Source: Kosakonia sp. H02
Lineage (GTDB): Bacteria > Pseudomonadota > Gammaproteobacteria > Enterobacterales > Enterobacteriaceae
Direction: 5' to 3'
DNA length: 64,000 bases
Assembly: GCA_030704225.1 (NCBI GenBank)
Contig: CP131915.1
Span: 4,092,001-4,156,000 of the forward strand
Positions 16,936 to 24,410 of this stretch are shown here, in pieces. The position numbers and the translations under genes were made by a program. The notes below the pieces were generated by a model. That model saw only the letters and a program-made list of their open reading frames with translations, searched no databases and was not told where the DNA came from. Every line of letters starts with the position of its first letter. Position 1 is the stretch's first letter.

Positions 16936-17649
16936 TTATTTACCGCCAGTGGCTTTTTGATGTTGATCGAGGAAGGCTTTCATTTCAGAAGGAGCCTGAT
17001 AACCCGGAACGAGGTAGCCATCGTTCAGCACGATAGCCGGGGTGCCGTTAACGCCAAACTGCACGCCGAGCGCGTAGTGGTTAGCGATATCGATATCGCA
17101 GCTGGCAGGTTTCACGCCTTTGCCGGCCATCGCATCATCGAAGGCTTGCTTCGGATCTTTCGCACACCAGATAGCCTTCATCTGTTTTTCCACTTCACTC
17201 GGTACGCCCTGACGCGGGAAAGCAAGGTAGCGCACGGTGATACCCAGCGCGTTGTAGTCCGCCATTTCGCTATGCAGCTTCTGGCAGTAACCGCAGGTGA
17301 TATCGGTAAAGACGGTAATAACATGTTTTTCTTGCGGCGCTTTGTAAACAATCATCTCTTTTTCCAGCGCATTGAGATGCGGCAGCAGCATTTTGGTGGT
17401 GACGTTGACCGGGTGCGCGCCGCTGACATCGTACATCGGCCCCTGGATGATATGTTTGCCATCTTCGGTGACATACAGCACGCCGCTATTAGTCAATACG
17501 GCTTTCATTCCGGTAACGGGAGCGGGCAGAATTTCGGAACTCTGAACACCCAGTTTCGCCAGCGACTGCTTGATAGAGGCGTCGTCGGCCTGCGCTGCAC
17601 CGGTAAAGGCGGCGGCCAGGAGGGTGAAGAGGATTAAACCATTTTTCAT
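16936..17649 (-). CDS. dsbC: periplasmic disulfide isomerase DsbC
   Basis: DsbC rearranges wrong disulfides in periplasmic proteins and is kept reduced by DsbD. The 237-residue precursor starts with a Sec signal (KNGLILFTLLAAAFTGAAQA, likely cut after Ala21). The dimerisation domain follows, then a thioredoxin domain with active site CGYC at residues 119-122 and the cis-Pro loop GVNGTPAIVL. A further Cys pair (WCAKDP and PASCDID) gives the structural disulfide known in the family. It sits between xerD and recJ. Confidence 0.97.
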   Translation of the reverse strand: MKNGLILFTLLAAAFTGAAQADDASIKQSLAKLGVQSSEILPAPVTGMKAVLTNSGVLYVTEDGKHIIQGPMYDVSGAHPVNVTTKMLLPHLNALEKEMIVYKAPQEKHVITVFTDITCGYCQKLHSEMADYNALGITVRYLAFPRQGVPSEVEKQMKAIWCAKDPKQAFDDAMAGKGVKPASCDIDIANHYALGVQFGVNGTPAIVLNDGYLVPGYQAPSEMKAFLDQHQKATGGK

Positions 17650-17673
17650 AACACATCCTTAGATTGTCAGCAT

Positions 17674-18570
17674 TCACGCCCGCGGGTGATGCTGTTGATG
17701 AAGCTTGCGCAGTCGCTCGGTGGCGACATGCGTATAAATTTGCGTAGTGGAAAGATCCTGATGCCCCAATAACATCTGCACCACGCGCAGATCCGCGCCG
17801 TGGTTGAGCAGATGGGTGGCAAAAGCATGGCGCAAAACGTGGGGTGATAACTTTTCGCTGTCGATCCCCGCAAGTGTTGCGTAGTGCTTGATACGATGCC
17901 AGAAAGTCTGGCGCGTCATCTGCTGCGCGCGCTGGCTGGGGAAAAGCACATCGATTGACGCCCCGTTAAGCAGCCACGGACGACCATATTCCAGAAACTG
18001 TTCCACCCAGTAAACCGCTTCTTCTCCCAGCGGCACCAGACGCTCTTTATTACCTTTACCGATCACCCGCAACACGCCCTGGCGCAGGCTGATATCACTC
18101 ATCGTCAAACTCACCAGTTCCGTGACGCGTAACCCGGTGGCATATAACACCTCAAGCATCGCTTTATCGCGTAACTCCAGCGGCTGGTCAACCGTGGGGG
18201 CTTGTAAAAGCCTGCCCACCTGCGCTTCGCTTAAGTCTTTCGGCAGACGCTGGGGCAGCTTGGGGGAGGCCAGCGACGCGCTGGGATCGTCACTGCGAAT
18301 TTTTTCCCGGTAGAGATACTGAAAAAACCGCCGCACGGCGCTCAGCAAACGCGCGGAGCTGGTGGCTTTATAACCGCCGTCGACGCGCTCGGCCAGAAGC
18401 GTTTGCAGATCATCGGGCTGCGCGCGCTCAAGGCTGCTTTCCCGGTGATGTAGCCATTCCACAACGCTCTTCAAATCGCGGCGATAGGCGCTGAGCGTAT
18501 TTTCCGCCAGATTGTTCTCAAGCCAGAGCGCATCAAGAAATTGTTCGATACGTGCGAGATCCTGTTCCAT
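17674..18570 (-). CDS. xerD: site-specific tyrosine recombinase XerD
   Basis: XerD acts with XerC at dif to resolve chromosome dimers, under FtsK control. The ATG at 18570 (MEQDLARIEQFL) gives 298 residues, exactly the family length, and has a GGAGAG ribosome-binding site; an upstream in-frame extension is not conserved. The N-terminal SAM-like domain spans about 1-100. The catalytic domain shows the first Arg in YATGLRVTELV, the Lys in IGKGNKERLVPLG, HVLRHAFATHLL, and the Tyr nucleophile in STTQIYTHV. dsbC follows 24 bp downstream. Confidence 0.97.
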   Translation of the reverse strand: MEQDLARIEQFLDALWLENNLAENTLSAYRRDLKSVVEWLHHRESSLERAQPDDLQTLLAERVDGGYKATSSARLLSAVRRFFQYLYREKIRSDDPSASLASPKLPQRLPKDLSEAQVGRLLQAPTVDQPLELRDKAMLEVLYATGLRVTELVSLTMSDISLRQGVLRVIGKGNKERLVPLGEEAVYWVEQFLEYGRPWLLNGASIDVLFPSQRAQQMTRQTFWHRIKHYATLAGIDSEKLSPHVLRHAFATHLLNHGADLRVVQMLLGHQDLSTTQIYTHVATERLRKLHQQHHPRA

Positions 18571-18669
18571 CCGCTCTCTCCTTCTCTCAATCGCTGCATT
18601 ATGCCTGATTGACGGACGATTCTGGTACACTGCGTGAAAAGACACATCAAGAATCGAGATGTTTACGTT

Positions 18670-19191
18670 ATGAATATTGGTCTGTTTTATGGTTCCAGCA
18701 CGTGTTACACCGAGATGGCAGCGGAAAAAATCCGCGACATTATCGGGCCGGAACTGGTGACGCTACACAACCTGAAAGACGATGCCCCCGCCCTGATGGA
18801 ACAGTATGATGCGCTGATCCTCGGCATTCCAACCTGGGATTTTGGCGAACTACAGGAAGACTGGGAAGCCATCTGGGAGCAGCTCGACACCCTTAATCTT
18901 GAGGGCAAAATTGTTGCTTTATATGGCATGGGCGATCAGCTCGGTTATGGCGAGTGGTTCCTCGACGCGCTGGGTATGCTGCATGACAAACTGGCACCGA
19001 AAGGCGTCAACTTCATTGGCTATTGGCCAACCGAAGGCTACGAGTTCACCAGCAACAAGCCGGTTATTGCCGATGGGCAACTGTTTGTCGGCCTGGCACT
19101 GGATGAAACCAATCAGTACGATCTGAGCGAGGCGCGCATTGAGTCCTGGTGCGAGCAAATCCTGACGGAGATGGCAGAACGCTTTGCCTGA
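18670..19191 (+). CDS. fldB: flavodoxin FldB
   Basis: A 173-residue FMN electron carrier of the long-chain flavodoxin type. The FMN phosphate loop is YGSSTCYTEM, the isoalloxazine-binding loops are IPTWDFGELQEDW and YGMGDQLGYGEWF. The start at 18670 is chosen to give the canonical MNIGLFYGSS N-terminus; the upstream in-frame ATG would add 12 non-conserved residues. It is divergent from xerD and convergent with ygfX, the same context as E. coli fldB. FldB is SoxRS-induced in E. coli; I did not identify a SoxS box here. Confidence 0.95.
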   Translation: MNIGLFYGSSTCYTEMAAEKIRDIIGPELVTLHNLKDDAPALMEQYDALILGIPTWDFGELQEDWEAIWEQLDTLNLEGKIVALYGMGDQLGYGEWFLDALGMLHDKLAPKGVNFIGYWPTEGYEFTSNKPVIADGQLFVGLALDETNQYDLSEARIESWCEQILTEMAERFA

Positions 19192-19204
19192 ACCGCAGCC
19201 GTTA

Positions 19205-19621
19205 TTAATGCAGCCCCTGTGCCGGTTTTTGCAAAATCATCCGGCGCAGATCGCGCCACTCCTGCGCATCCATACTGTCTGCGGCCAGCCATAAATGCTG
19301 GCGACGCCCGTCTTCTTCGCGGCGTAAACGCAGCATCATTCCGCTGCGCACCATCCAGGGCGTGCCGACAATATCCCATTCAACACCCTGCCAGCGCAGA
19401 CGGGAGTCCATCAACAATTTGATCTCACCGTGGCAAGCGTTAATCCGCCGCTGGCTGCGTACGCAGTCAAACACCACCAGCGACAGTAACAAAAGCCACA
19501 GCGGCGTATAGCTCAGCGGCCAGGGCATCAACAAAACAAGCGCGGCCACCAGACCGTGCAGCAGTAAGGAAAGCCATTGTGCGCGCCACGAGACGCGTAA
19601 CTCAGATTGCCACAGGACCAC
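19205..19621 (-). CDS. ygfX: membrane protein YgfX (CptA)
   Basis: A 138-residue inner-membrane protein partner of SdhE (YgfY). In E. coli the pair was described as a toxin-antitoxin-like or morphology-affecting module, and sdhE's true role is flavinylation, so YgfX's function remains uncertain. Two membrane segments are visible near residues 15-35 (LSLLLHGLVAALVLLMPWPL) and 38-50. A soluble C-terminal half follows. Its start overlaps the sdhE 3' end by 20 bp, so the two are translationally coupled. Confidence 0.92.
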   Translation of the reverse strand: MVLWQSELRVSWRAQWLSLLLHGLVAALVLLMPWPLSYTPLWLLLLSLVVFDCVRSQRRINACHGEIKLLMDSRLRWQGVEWDIVGTPWMVRSGMMLRLRREEDGRRQHLWLAADSMDAQEWRDLRRMILQKPAQGLH

Positions 19622-19868
19622 GATCCCGATTCCGTGTCTGGATTAACAGCACCATTCTTTGCAACTCCGCATCCTGGGGTTTGCCATGATTCATTAGCCA
19701 GTTGAATAAGTCCGGGTCGTCGCTTTCCAGCAAACGGACAAAAAGATGCTTGTCGTCATCGCTCAGCGAGTCGTACTCATGTTCGAAAAAAGGCATGATG
19801 GAAATATCGAGCTCGCGCATTCCGCGACGGCAAGCCCAGTGAATACGGGCTTTGTTATTAATATCCAT
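19602..19868 (-). CDS. sdhE: FAD assembly factor SdhE
   Basis: An 88-residue helical protein that promotes covalent FAD attachment to succinate dehydrogenase SdhA and fumarate reductase FrdA. The essential RGxxE motif is present as R15-G-M-R-E19. The ATG at 19868 (MDINNKARIHW) is used because it equals the family start and has GGGAGAAAC before it. It is cotranscribed with ygfX and divergent from ygfZ, another protein serving cofactor-dependent enzymes. Confidence 0.96.
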   Translation of the reverse strand: MDINNKARIHWACRRGMRELDISIMPFFEHEYDSLSDDDKHLFVRLLESDDPDLFNWLMNHGKPQDAELQRMVLLIQTRNRDRGPVAI

Positions 19869-20115
19869 GTGTTTCTCCCTGTATCGGCATGATGGCCACA
19901 TTGTAACGTGTTTTTAATATTCCTTTTGTGGAATATTTCGCTTCACGAGCCCGCTTCCAGAATAAGTCGCATGGTTTGCAAAAATATCATTCATCTGCGT
20001 AACGTTTCGCAAGAAACGCACAATGGCACAAATCGCATGCTTTAGCGCTTGCAATGAACAACGGCTCTTTTACCATTAAGTACCCACACAGCGTTAAGCT
20101 AATCAGGACATTATT

Positions 20116-21096
20116 ATGGCTTTTACTCCATTTCCTCCGCGCCAGCCGACCGCCTCGGCTCGTCTGCCGCTGACGCTTATGACCCTTGATGACTGGGCCC
20201 TGGCGACCATCACCGGTGCTGACAGTGAGAAATACCTGCAAGGCCAGGTAACAGCAGATGTCTCAACGATGGCGGCTGAACAGCACCTGCTGGCGGCGCA
20301 CTGTGATTCTAAAGGCAAAATGTGGAGCAATATGCGGTTGTTCCACTATAAAGACGGGTTCGCATGGATTTTGCGCCGCAGCGTGCGTGACATGCAGCTT
20401 CGCGAACTGAAAAAATATGCCGTCTTCTCCAAAGTCGCCATTGCGCCTGACGACGAGCATGTCCTGCTCGGTGTGGCCGGTTTTCAGGCTCGCGCCGCGC
20501 TGGCAAACCTGTTTACAACGCTGCCGGACAGCGAAAAGCAGGTTGTTCAGGAGGGTGAAACGACCCTGCTGTGGTTTGCGCATCCCGCCGAGCGCTTCCT
20601 GCTGGTCACCGATGTAGCCAGCGCAGAAGCGGTCACCGAGAAACTGCGCGGCGAAGCACAGCTCAACAATAGCCAGCAGTGGCTGGCGTTGAATATCGAA
20701 GCGGGTTTGCCGGTAATTGATGAGCCGAACAGCGCGCAGTTTATCCCGCAGGCAACCAACCTTCAGGCGCTGGGCGGAATTAGCTTTAAAAAAGGGTGCT
20801 ATACCGGGCAGGAAATGGTCGCTCGCGCGAAATTCCGCGGTGCCAATAAACGTGCGCTGTGGTATCTGGCAGGAGCCGCCAGCCGTGCGCCGGAGGCGGG
20901 TGAAGATCTGGAGCTGAAGATGGGCGAAAATTGGCGTCGTACCGGAACCGTGCTGGCTTCGGCACAACTGGATGACGGGCGAGTGATCGTTCAGGTGGTG
21001 ATGAACAACGATATGGAGCCAGGCAGCGTATTTCGCGTACGCGATGATGCCAATACCTTAAGCATCGAACCGCTGCCCTATTCGTTGGAAGAGTAA
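20116..21096 (+). CDS. ygfZ: folate-binding Fe-S cluster maturation protein YgfZ
   Basis: A 326-residue GcvT-like folate-binding protein that helps assembly or repair of certain iron-sulfur enzymes such as MiaB. The diagnostic KGCYTGQE motif with its essential Cys is present at about residue 228, within ISFKKGCYTGQEMVARAKFR. Length and ends (MAFTPFPPRQP, EPLPYSLEE) match E. coli. It is divergent from sdhE-ygfX and convergent with trhA. Confidence 0.97.
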   Translation: MAFTPFPPRQPTASARLPLTLMTLDDWALATITGADSEKYLQGQVTADVSTMAAEQHLLAAHCDSKGKMWSNMRLFHYKDGFAWILRRSVRDMQLRELKKYAVFSKVAIAPDDEHVLLGVAGFQARAALANLFTTLPDSEKQVVQEGETTLLWFAHPAERFLLVTDVASAEAVTEKLRGEAQLNNSQQWLALNIEAGLPVIDEPNSAQFIPQATNLQALGGISFKKGCYTGQEMVARAKFRGANKRALWYLAGAASRAPEAGEDLELKMGENWRRTGTVLASAQLDDGRVIVQVVMNNDMEPGSVFRVRDDANTLSIEPLPYSLEE

Positions 21097-21158
21097 GTCG
21101 CTGGAAGCATAAATACGTCTGAGCCGGGCTGGCAAAAAGCGTCACCCGGCATGTTTGC

Positions 21159-21818
21159 TTAAATCTGCCCCACGTACAAATAAATGGCCAGGAAATGGCA
21201 GACACTGCCGCCGAGCACAAAACCGTGCCAGATGGCATGGTTATAAGGGATGCGCTTGCAGACGTAAAAAATCACGCCGAGCGAATAAACCAGACCACCC
21301 ACCGCTAGCAGCGTTACGCCGCCAACTGACAGCCGCGTAGCAAGTTGATAAATCACAATCAGTGACAGCCAGCCCATCATCAGGTAAGTCACCAGTGACA
21401 GCACTTTGAAACGGTGAGCAATGGTGAGCTTAAACAGGATCCCCACCAGAGCGAGGCTCCAGATAACAATCATCAGCCCGCGCGCCAGCGGCGAATCCAG
21501 CCCGACCAGTAAAAACGGAGTGTAGGTTCCGGCAATCAACAGATAGATGGCGCAGTGGTCAAATTTCTTCAGCCAGGCTTTGGCCCGCTGATGCGGAATG
21601 GCGTGGTAAAGCGTCGAGGCCAGAAACAGCAGGATCATGCTGCCGCCATAAAGTGCATAACTGGTAATGGCTATGGTACTGGCATTGCTGTCTACCGCCT
21701 GCACCAGCAGCAGCACCAGACCCACAATCCCGAACACCAGCCCGATACCGTGACTGATGCTGTTGGCAATCTCCTCTGCCAGTGTATATCCCTGTGCGAT
21801 TAATGGTTGCTTAACCAT
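21159..21818 (-). CDS. trhA: hemolysin III/PAQR-family membrane protein TrhA (YqfA)
   Basis: A 219-residue seven-helix membrane protein of the PAQR/haemolysin-III family. In E. coli TrhA is linked to membrane-lipid energetics and does not act as a haemolysin. The family zinc-site histidines can be seen in NSISHGIGLVFG, LYHAIPH, and the C-terminal NHAIWHGFVLGGSVCHF. CTGGAG precedes the ATG on the minus strand. In E. coli yqfB lies next to this gene; here a regulator is found instead. Confidence 0.94.
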   Translation of the reverse strand: MVKQPLIAQGYTLAEEIANSISHGIGLVFGIVGLVLLLVQAVDSNASTIAITSYALYGGSMILLFLASTLYHAIPHQRAKAWLKKFDHCAIYLLIAGTYTPFLLVGLDSPLARGLMIVIWSLALVGILFKLTIAHRFKVLSLVTYLMMGWLSLIVIYQLATRLSVGGVTLLAVGGLVYSLGVIFYVCKRIPYNHAIWHGFVLGGSVCHFLAIYLYVGQI

Positions 21819-22040
21819 AAATTAACTCCAGGAGAACTCAAAAAATGTCGCGATACCAGCTTAGCTGAGAATGATTCCAGTGCACACCTGTACGCTAAAA
21901 AATATCATGTCCAAATGTGCAATTGCCTGTACAACGCAAAAGACGGGGCAAGCCAGCCAGAGTTATGGCAGCATGTGGGCACATTTGCATGCCACGCTTC
22001 GCAGGGCGGGCTACGTTATCTGAAAGCAAAGGACACCGCC

Positions 22041-22775
22041 GTGACGATGTTTACTCACTCTGCCATTGCCAGCCTCAACAACCTGGAGATGATGGTTTAT
22101 AACTTTGTGGTCAAAAATCGCGACAAAGTGATGTATATGACGATCCGCGAGCTGGCCGACGCAGCAGGTGTCTCCACAACCACGGTGCTGCGCTTTTGCC
22201 GCAAGCTGAGTTGCGAAGGGTACTCGGAATTTCGCGTGCGCTTTAAATTGTATTTAGAGCAGAACGAGCCGCCGCAAGCTAATTTTGGGGCCAGCGAAGT
22301 GATGAGCTTTTTTAAAAGCGTGAATAACGATGAATTTGACACATTATTAGATAACACCGTCGACATCATATTATCTTCCGAACGCATTATATTTGTCGGT
22401 GCAGGAACATCTGGTGCACTGGCGAAATATGGCGCACGCTTCTTTTCTAATATTGGTAAATTCAGTAACCATATCGATGATCCTTATTTTCCGGTCACCA
22501 ATGATATGGCGAAAAACGCGCTGGCAATTGTCCTTTCTGTCTCTGGCGAGACCGAAGAGATCCTGCGTTTCGCCAGCCAGTTCAGCCTGCACCACTGCAA
22601 AGTGCTCTCCATTACCAGCCATGAACATTCGCGCCTGGCAAAACTGGCCGACTTTAATATTTCCTGGCATGTGCCACAAATGCGTATTTCCGGTGGTTAC
22701 GATATTACAACGCAAATACCGGTGGTTTATATTCTGGAGTCTCTGGGGCGTAAACTGGCGAAGAAAATAGCATAA
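22041..22775 (+). CDS. RpiR-family transcriptional regulator of bglA (inferred)
   Basis: A 244-residue regulator with an N-terminal RpiR-type helix-turn-helix (about residues 30-60, TIRELADAAGVSTTTVLRFC) and a C-terminal SIS sugar-phosphate isomerase domain (about 105-235, IIFVGAGTSGALAKYGARFF to LSVSGETEEIL). SIS domains in this family bind phosphosugars, and the next gene, 117 bp downstream, hydrolyses phospho-beta-glucosides. GTG 22041 is chosen because AAAGGA precedes it at suitable distance; ATG 22047 is the alternative. It occupies the yqfB position of E. coli. The target is inferred from adjacency and from a palindrome in front of bglA. Confidence 0.85.
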   Translation: MTMFTHSAIASLNNLEMMVYNFVVKNRDKVMYMTIRELADAAGVSTTTVLRFCRKLSCEGYSEFRVRFKLYLEQNEPPQANFGASEVMSFFKSVNNDEFDTLLDNTVDIILSSERIIFVGAGTSGALAKYGARFFSNIGKFSNHIDDPYFPVTNDMAKNALAIVLSVSGETEEILRFASQFSLHHCKVLSITSHEHSRLAKLADFNISWHVPQMRISGGYDITTQIPVVYILESLGRKLAKKIA

Positions 22776-22798
22776 AAAAACAGGATGTTTTTTCGCGG

Positions 22799-22827
22799 TA
22801 ACAAATTACCACAGCGGCAATTTGTTA
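22799..22827. promoter_or_regulatory. inverted repeat between RpiR regulator and bglA, candidate operator
   Basis: TAACAAATT and AATTTGTTA are perfect 9-bp inverted arms separated by 11 bp, so the half-site centres are 20 bp (two helical turns) apart on one DNA face. It lies 65 bp before the bglA start. That it binds the upstream RpiR protein is inference. Confidence 0.6.
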
Positions 22828-22891
22828 TATCGTGACATTCATTTCGCCTTTGCTAGACTCGTTCACAGCCAATATGACGAGAAGAGCAACG

Positions 22892-24325
22892 ATGAAAAAA
22901 TTGACCTTACCGAAAGATTTTTTATGGGGCGGCGCTGTCGCCGCGCATCAGGTTGAAGGCGGCTGGAATAAAGGCGGCAAAGGCCCAGGCATTTGCGATG
23001 TGCTGACCGGTGGCGCACATGGCGTACCGCGAGAAATCACCCAGCAAGTGGAAGCCGGAAAATACTACCCGAACCACGAAGCCATCGATTTTCATGGTCA
23101 TTATAAAGAAGACATCAAGCTGTTCGCCGAGATGGGCTTCAAATGCTTCCGGACTTCTATCGCCTGGACCCGCATCTTCCCGAAAGGTGACGAGCAACAG
23201 CCTAACGAAGAAGGGCTGAAATTCTACGACGACATGTTTGATGAATTGCTGAAATACAACATCGAACCGGTAATCACCCTTTCTCACTTCGAAATGCCGT
23301 TGCACCTCGTGCAGGAATATGGCGGCTGGACCAACCGCAAAGTGGTTGATTGCTTTGTGCGTTTCGCCGAAGTCGTGTTCGAGCGCTATAAAAACAAGGT
23401 CAAATACTGGATGACCTTCAACGAAATTAATAACCAACGTAACTGGCGCGCACCGCTATTTGGCTACTGCTGTTCCGGTGTGGTCTATACCGACCATGAA
23501 AACCCGGAAGAGACCATGTATCAGGTGCTCCATCACCAGTTTATTGCCAGCGCGATGGCGGTGAAAATCGGTCACCGTATCAACCCGGCGATGAAAATTG
23601 GCTGCATGCTGGCAATGGTGCCGCTCTATCCCTTCTCCTGTAAGCCAGAAGATGTGATGTATGCGCAGGAATCCATGCGCGAGCGCTATGTGTTCACCGA
23701 CGTGCAACTGCGCGGTTACTATCCATCTTATGTGCTGAACGAATGGGAACGCCGCGGCTTCGATATCAAAATGGAAGCGGGCGATGAAGCGATCCTGCGC
23801 GAAGGCTGCTGTGATTACCTTGGTTTCAGCTATTACATGACCAACGCGGTGAAAGCCGAAGGCGGCTCCGGCGATGCGCTGTCAGGTTTCCAGGGCAGCG
23901 TGCCGAACCCGCATGTGAAAGCTTCCGACTGGGGCTGGCAGATTGACCCGGTTGGCCTGCGCTACGCCCTGTGCGAGCTGTATGAGCGTTATCAGAAGCC
24001 GCTGTTTATCGTGGAAAACGGTTTTGGCGCTTACGATAAAGTCGAAGAGGACGGCAGCATCAACGATGATTACCGTATCGACTACTTGCGCGCACACGTC
24101 GAGGAGATGATGAAAGCGGTCACCTGGGACGGCGTAGATCTGATGGGTTATACACCGTGGGGCTGTATCGATTGCGTCTCTTTCACCACCGGTCAGTACA
24201 GCAAGCGTTACGGTTTTATCTACGTGAACAAACACGATGACGGCACCGGCGATATGTCGCGCTCCCGTAAGAAGAGCTTTAACTGGTACAAAGAAGTGAT
24301 CGCCAGCAATGGCAAAAACCTCTGA
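22892..24325 (+). CDS. bglA: 6-phospho-beta-glucosidase BglA
   Basis: A 477-residue GH1 enzyme splitting 6-phospho-beta-glucosides such as phospho-arbutin or phospho-salicin, imported by a PTS not in this window. The acid/base Glu is in MTFNEINNQ and the nucleophile Glu in FIVENGFGAYD. The phosphate-recognising C-terminal segment SRSRKKSFNWYKEVI is typical of phospho-glycosidases. ATG 22892 (MKKLTLPKDFLWGG) reproduces the E. coli length; an open frame upstream to 22832 is not conserved. Confidence 0.96.
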   Translation: MKKLTLPKDFLWGGAVAAHQVEGGWNKGGKGPGICDVLTGGAHGVPREITQQVEAGKYYPNHEAIDFHGHYKEDIKLFAEMGFKCFRTSIAWTRIFPKGDEQQPNEEGLKFYDDMFDELLKYNIEPVITLSHFEMPLHLVQEYGGWTNRKVVDCFVRFAEVVFERYKNKVKYWMTFNEINNQRNWRAPLFGYCCSGVVYTDHENPEETMYQVLHHQFIASAMAVKIGHRINPAMKIGCMLAMVPLYPFSCKPEDVMYAQESMRERYVFTDVQLRGYYPSYVLNEWERRGFDIKMEAGDEAILREGCCDYLGFSYYMTNAVKAEGGSGDALSGFQGSVPNPHVKASDWGWQIDPVGLRYALCELYERYQKPLFIVENGFGAYDKVEEDGSINDDYRIDYLRAHVEEMMKAVTWDGVDLMGYTPWGCIDCVSFTTGQYSKRYGFIYVNKHDDGTGDMSRSRKKSFNWYKEVIASNGKNL

Positions 24326-24366
24326 TGTGACAGGGCTTTTTGCCAGATCGAGAAAGCTACCCGCAA

Positions 24367-24388
24367 TAAAGGACGCCGAAGCGTCCTT
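24367..24388 (-). terminator. terminator between bglA and gcvP
   Basis: AAGGACGC-CGAA-GCGTCCTT is a perfect stem with a tetraloop. On the minus strand it is followed by TTTATT, so it mainly serves gcvP; it may also slow bglA transcripts. Confidence 0.75.
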
Positions 24389-24410
24389 AAAAGATAGCTG
24401 AATCAGGGGA

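Noticed and set aside
21097..21158. REP unit between ygfZ and trhA
   Set aside because: A GCCGGG/CCCGGC hairpin is present but the rest of the REP consensus is missing, so I did not list it as a repeat.
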